Assembly (NCBI RefSeq): GCF_036170895.1
Contig: NZ_CP108036.1
Location: forward strand, 5,325,501-5,389,500
DNA: 64,000 nt
Direction: 5' to 3'
Source of the DNA: Streptomyces erythrochromogenes
Lineage (GTDB): Bacteria; Actinomycetota; Actinomycetes; Streptomycetales; Streptomycetaceae
Every line of letters begins with the position of its first letter. Position 1 is the stretch's first letter. This document shows, in pieces, positions 61,344 through 64,000 of this stretch. The position numbers and the translations under genes are program-made. Under the pieces are notes generated by a model, which saw only the letters and a list, made by a program, of their open reading frames with translations, was not told the origin of the DNA and did not search any database.

Positions 61344-62684
61344 CTACTCCGCCTTCGCGATGTCCGTGTCGATCTGCCGGTCGACCTCGGCGAGACCGGC
61401 CGTGATGTCGGCGACCCCGCCCTTCTCGACCGCGTACGCGAAGTCCTGGAAGGTCAGCTGGTAGGTGCCGCCGTCGGCCCGGGCCGGGGTGGTGCCGGAC
61501 TTCGGGTGCCGGGCGATGTCGAGGAAGGTCCGCAGCTCCGGGGTCACCTTCAGGTCCGGGGACTCCAGGGCGGCGAGCGTGGACGGCACGTTGTGGATGG
61601 CGTTGGCGAAGGCCACCACCGCCTCGGTGTCGGTGGTCATGTACTTGACCAGTTCCCAGGCCGCGTTCTGCTTCTTGCTGCCGGAGGCGATGCCGACGAC
61701 CGTGCCGGAGAGGTAGCCCTTGCCGTAGTCGGCGGCCTGGTCGTCCGGGACGGGCAGCGGAGCCGTGCCGATCTCGAAGCCGACACCCGCCTCCTTGGCC
61801 ATGGGGGCCCGCCACTCGCCGTCGATCTGCATGGCCACCCGGCCGGTGTGGAAGGGGTGCTCGGCGCTCCACTCGTCGCCGAAGGTGCTGCGGAACCGCT
61901 CCAGCTTCTCGTATCCGCCGAGCGCCGCCACCAGGTCCTTCTGCGCGGTCAGCATCTTCGCGAAGGCCGGGTCCCGGGAGAGGTTGGAGCGGCCGTCGGC
62001 GTCGAAGTAGGTGGGGCTCCACTGCGCGGCGAGCCGCATGGGGGTGGTCTCGTAGCCGTGGAAGGTGGGCATCAGGCCGACCTGCTCGTAACTGTCGCCC
62101 GAGGCGTCGGCCTTCGTCAGCTTCTGCGCGACCTCGACGAAGCGGCTCCAGGTCTTGGGGGGTTCGGTGATGCCTGCGGCGGCGAAGGCGGTCTTGTTGT
62201 AGACGAGGCCGTACGCGTCGTTCAGCAGCGGAAGGGTGCACTGGTTGCCCTTGAACTGCGTGTATTCCAGCAGGGTCTTGGGGAAGACCTTCGTCTTGTC
62301 GACGCCGGACTTGTGCAGGAAGGGGTTCAGGTCGGCGAAGGCGCGGGAGTTGCAGAACTGGCCGACGCTGTCCGTGGTGAAGGAGGAGACCACGTCGGGG
62401 GCCTTGTCCCCGCCCGCGCGCAGCGCCTGGTTGATCTTGTCGTCGGTCATGTTGCCGGTGACCTCGACCTTGATGTTCGGGTGCGCCTTCTCGAAGCGGG
62501 CGATGCCTTCCTCGATGGCCTGGACCTCGCCCGGCGCGGACCAGCCGTGCCAGAAGGAGAGGGTGACGTCCGCCTTCGGGTCGTCGGTGGCGGAGTCGGC
62601 GGCCCGGCCCGTACACGCCGTGGCGAGGGCGGATATCGCCGCGAGGAGGGCGGCTGCGGTGGTCAGGCGTCCGGTTCTGGGCAT
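61344..62684 (-). CDS. csnE: Sugar-binding lipoprotein of the ABC importer (csnE)
   Basis: A 446-residue solute-binding protein. Lipobox LATAC with the lipidated Cys at residue 24; then the SBP_bac_1 fold with TLSFWHGWSAPGEVQAIEEG and typical hinge-lobe segments (GDKAPDVVSSFTTDS, GRVAMQIDGEWRAP). It captures oligosaccharide outside the membrane for the CsnF/CsnG pair. The ATG at 62684 follows 99 bp after the csnR stop; a GGAACTTCC palindrome lies in that gap. Confidence 0.9.
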   Translation of the reverse strand: MPRTGRLTTAAALLAAISALATACTGRAADSATDDPKADVTLSFWHGWSAPGEVQAIEEGIARFEKAHPNIKVEVTGNMTDDKINQALRAGGDKAPDVVSSFTTDSVGQFCNSRAFADLNPFLHKSGVDKTKVFPKTLLEYTQFKGNQCTLPLLNDAYGLVYNKTAFAAAGITEPPKTWSRFVEVAQKLTKADASGDSYEQVGLMPTFHGYETTPMRLAAQWSPTYFDADGRSNLSRDPAFAKMLTAQKDLVAALGGYEKLERFRSTFGDEWSAEHPFHTGRVAMQIDGEWRAPMAKEAGVGFEIGTAPLPVPDDQAADYGKGYLSGTVVGIASGSKKQNAAWELVKYMTTDTEAVVAFANAIHNVPSTLAALESPDLKVTPELRTFLDIARHPKSGTTPARADGGTYQLTFQDFAYAVEKGGVADITAGLAEVDRQIDTDIAKAE

Positions 62685-62708
62685 GGCGGGGCTCGCTCTC
62701 TGCGGGAG

Positions 62709-62717
62709 GGAACTTCC
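62709..62717. promoter_or_regulatory. Candidate ROK-repressor operator
   Basis: GGAACTTCC is a 9-bp dyad in the 99-bp gap between csnR and csnE. ROK repressors usually bind short AT-flanked inverted repeats, so it is a candidate site for CsnR autocontrol and operon control. This is inference. Confidence 0.3.
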
Positions 62718-62783
62718 GGTGGGGGGCCTGGGGGTGCCGGCGGAGCGTGTGGGGGCGGAGCGCGCCAGGGGTGTGGCGCGGGG

Positions 62784-64000
62784 TCAGCGGGAGGTGTCGA
62801 AGACCTCGTCCCGGGTGGTGGCCAGCGCGCTCTCCAGCGCGCCGTGCAGGACGGGCCGCTGAAGGACCTCGCCCGGGACCAGCCGGGGGCGGGAGGGGGC
62901 CAGTTCGGCGAGCTCGGCCTCCAGCAGCTCGCGCAGCGGCTCGCCGCCCGCGCCGATCGCGGCCCCCGCCAGGACCACGATCTCCGGGTCGAGTACGGCG
63001 ACCAGCGAGGCGAGACCGGTGGCCAGGGCGGTGGCGTACGCCTGGAGGAAGCGCAGGTGCGCCCCCTCGGGCGCGGCGGCGGCCCGCGCGAGCAGTGCGA
63101 CGCCGGCGGCGACCTCCGGGCCGTGCGGACCGGCGTCCGGGTGGTCCTGCGGGCAGGCGGCGGTCTCGACGCCGAGTTCCGCGGCGAGGCGGGGCAGCCC
63201 CTCCACGCCGGCCAGTTCCTGGTAGCCGCCGGAGTTCGCCCGGGTGACCTGCCGGACCAGGGGGCGGCCCGGCACGGGCAGGAAGCCCACCTCGCCCGCG
63301 CCCCCGGTCCAGCCGCGGTGCAGTCGGCCGCCGAAGACCAGTGCCGCGCCGAGCCCTTCCTCGTTCCACAGCAGGACGAAGTCCTCGTGCCCGCGGGCTG
63401 CGCCGAGGCGCTGCTCGGCGACGGCGGCGAGGTTGACGTCGTTCTCGTACTCGACGGGCATCGGCAGGGCCGCCGCCAGGTCGTCGAGGAGGGTGGGGGA
63501 GTGCCATCCGGGGAGGTGGCTGGCGTAGCGCAGCCGGCCGGTCTGCGGGTCGAAGGCGCCGGGCGTGCCGATGACCACCCGGTGCAGGTCGGAGCGGTGC
63601 AGCCCGGCGGCCTTGACGGCTCCGCCGAGCGCCTCGGTCACCTGGTCGAGGGCGCCCGCGCCCTCCGTGTACGGGACCTCGTGGGAGGCGATCACAGTGC
63701 CGGTCAGGTCTGCGACGGCGGCCAGCACGCGCCCCGGGGTGACGTCGAGGCCGCCGACGTAAGCGGCCCGCGGGTTGATCGCGTACAGCTGGGCGCTGGG
63801 ACCGGGGCGGCCGCCGTCGGTGCCGGTGGCCACGACGAGTCCGGCGGCCTCCAGACGGGCCAGCAGCTGGGAGGCGGTGGGCTTGGACAGCCCGGTCAGG
63901 TGCCCGATGCGGGTCCGGGACAGCGGGCCGTGCGTCAGCAGGAGGTCGAGTGCGGCCCGGTCGTTCATGGCGCGCAACAGGCTGGGCGTTCCGGGCGTGG
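62784..64000 (-). CDS. csnR: ROK-family transcriptional repressor (csnR), 5' end beyond window
   Basis: At least 398 residues. N-terminal winged helix: ALDLLLTHGPLSRTRIGHLTGLSKPTASQLLARLEAAGL. The ROK domain starts with YVGGLDVTPGRVLAAVADLTG and includes ENDVNLAAVAEQRLG. The usual zinc-binding cluster of ROK proteins, H...CxCGxxGCxE, is not there: GEVGFLPVPG replaces GEIGH, and RQVTRANSGGYQELAG replaces the Cys-rich loop. The reading frame remains open to the window edge (LLRAMNDRAALD), so the true start is probably right of 64000; the TTG at 63977 is a poor start. Confidence 0.87.
   Translation of the reverse strand, partial: TPGTPSLLRAMNDRAALDLLLTHGPLSRTRIGHLTGLSKPTASQLLARLEAAGLVVATGTDGGRPGPSAQLYAINPRAAYVGGLDVTPGRVLAAVADLTGTVIASHEVPYTEGAGALDQVTEALGGAVKAAGLHRSDLHRVVIGTPGAFDPQTGRLRYASHLPGWHSPTLLDDLAAALPMPVEYENDVNLAAVAEQRLGAARGHEDFVLLWNEEGLGAALVFGGRLHRGWTGGAGEVGFLPVPGRPLVRQVTRANSGGYQELAGVEGLPRLAAELGVETAACPQDHPDAGPHGPEVAAGVALLARAAAAPEGAHLRFLQAYATALATGLASLVAVLDPEIVVLAGAAIGAGGEPLRELLEAELAELAPSRPRLVPGEVLQRPVLHGALESALATTRDEVFDTSR

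Overview
The window is a stretch of high-GC actinobacterial chromosome, almost certainly Streptomyces. The evidence is the very high third-position GC, frequent GTG and TTG starts with purine-rich Shine-Dalgarno boxes, a group XIV secreted phospholipase A2, an S37 tripeptidyl aminopeptidase, a Cys-Gln thioester-domain surface protein family member, a GlnX/GlnH/PknG module and a csnR-K type chitosan-oligosaccharide operon. Gene content is mostly core and secreted-metabolism genes; no phage, transposase, CRISPR array or rRNA was found. One tRNA, tRNA-Arg(TCT), is present.

Layout. 1-8 kb: the end of an ABC exporter, an EF-hand protein, a small secreted protein, a secreted S37 peptidase and a Tat-exported GH3 enzyme facing each other across a strong terminator, a LysR/EamA divergent pair with an 18-bp palindrome between them, a GNAT enzyme and a DUF937 protein. 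8-15.4 kb: RecD2 helicase (probably leaderless), citrate synthase, then a copZ-copA copper-export pair with a perfect CsoR-type operator, and a small MerR-like HTH protein. 15.6-23 kb: a myo-inositol catabolic cluster: iolG-like and iolE-like genes on the minus strand, divergent from iolC-iolB-iolD-mmsA. iolB carries an in-frame insertion that looks like an interspersed DNA repeat. 23-34 kb: hydrolases, a DUF916 / WxL-like surface pair, a subtilase, acetyltransferase, phospholipase A2, a sulfite-oxidase-family molybdoenzyme, a phosphoribosyltransferase-hydrolase fusion and the tRNA. 34-46 kb: two tandem dynamin/Era-like GTPases, a short SSB paralogue, a degenerate thioester-domain surface protein, a PAP2-diacylglycerol kinase fusion, the ABC-F factor EttA, a thioesterase, a group II truncated haemoglobin and a PCMT-type methyltransferase.

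46-57 kb: a single minus-strand, tightly coupled signalling operon: GlnX-like membrane sensor, GlnH-like periplasmic-type binding protein, an uncharacterised helical protein, PknG-like kinase, PP2C phosphatase, von Willebrand A protein and FHA protein. Three of these carry zinc ribbons. It links the actinobacterial amino-acid sensing kinase to a kinase / phosphatase / VWA / FHA set and is the most system-like region of the window. 57.2-64 kb: the csnR-csnE-csnF-csnG-csnH-csnK operon: ROK repressor, ABC importer, GH4 glycosidase and sugar kinase, running off the right end.

All functional calls are from reading motifs and gene order by eye; no database search was possible.
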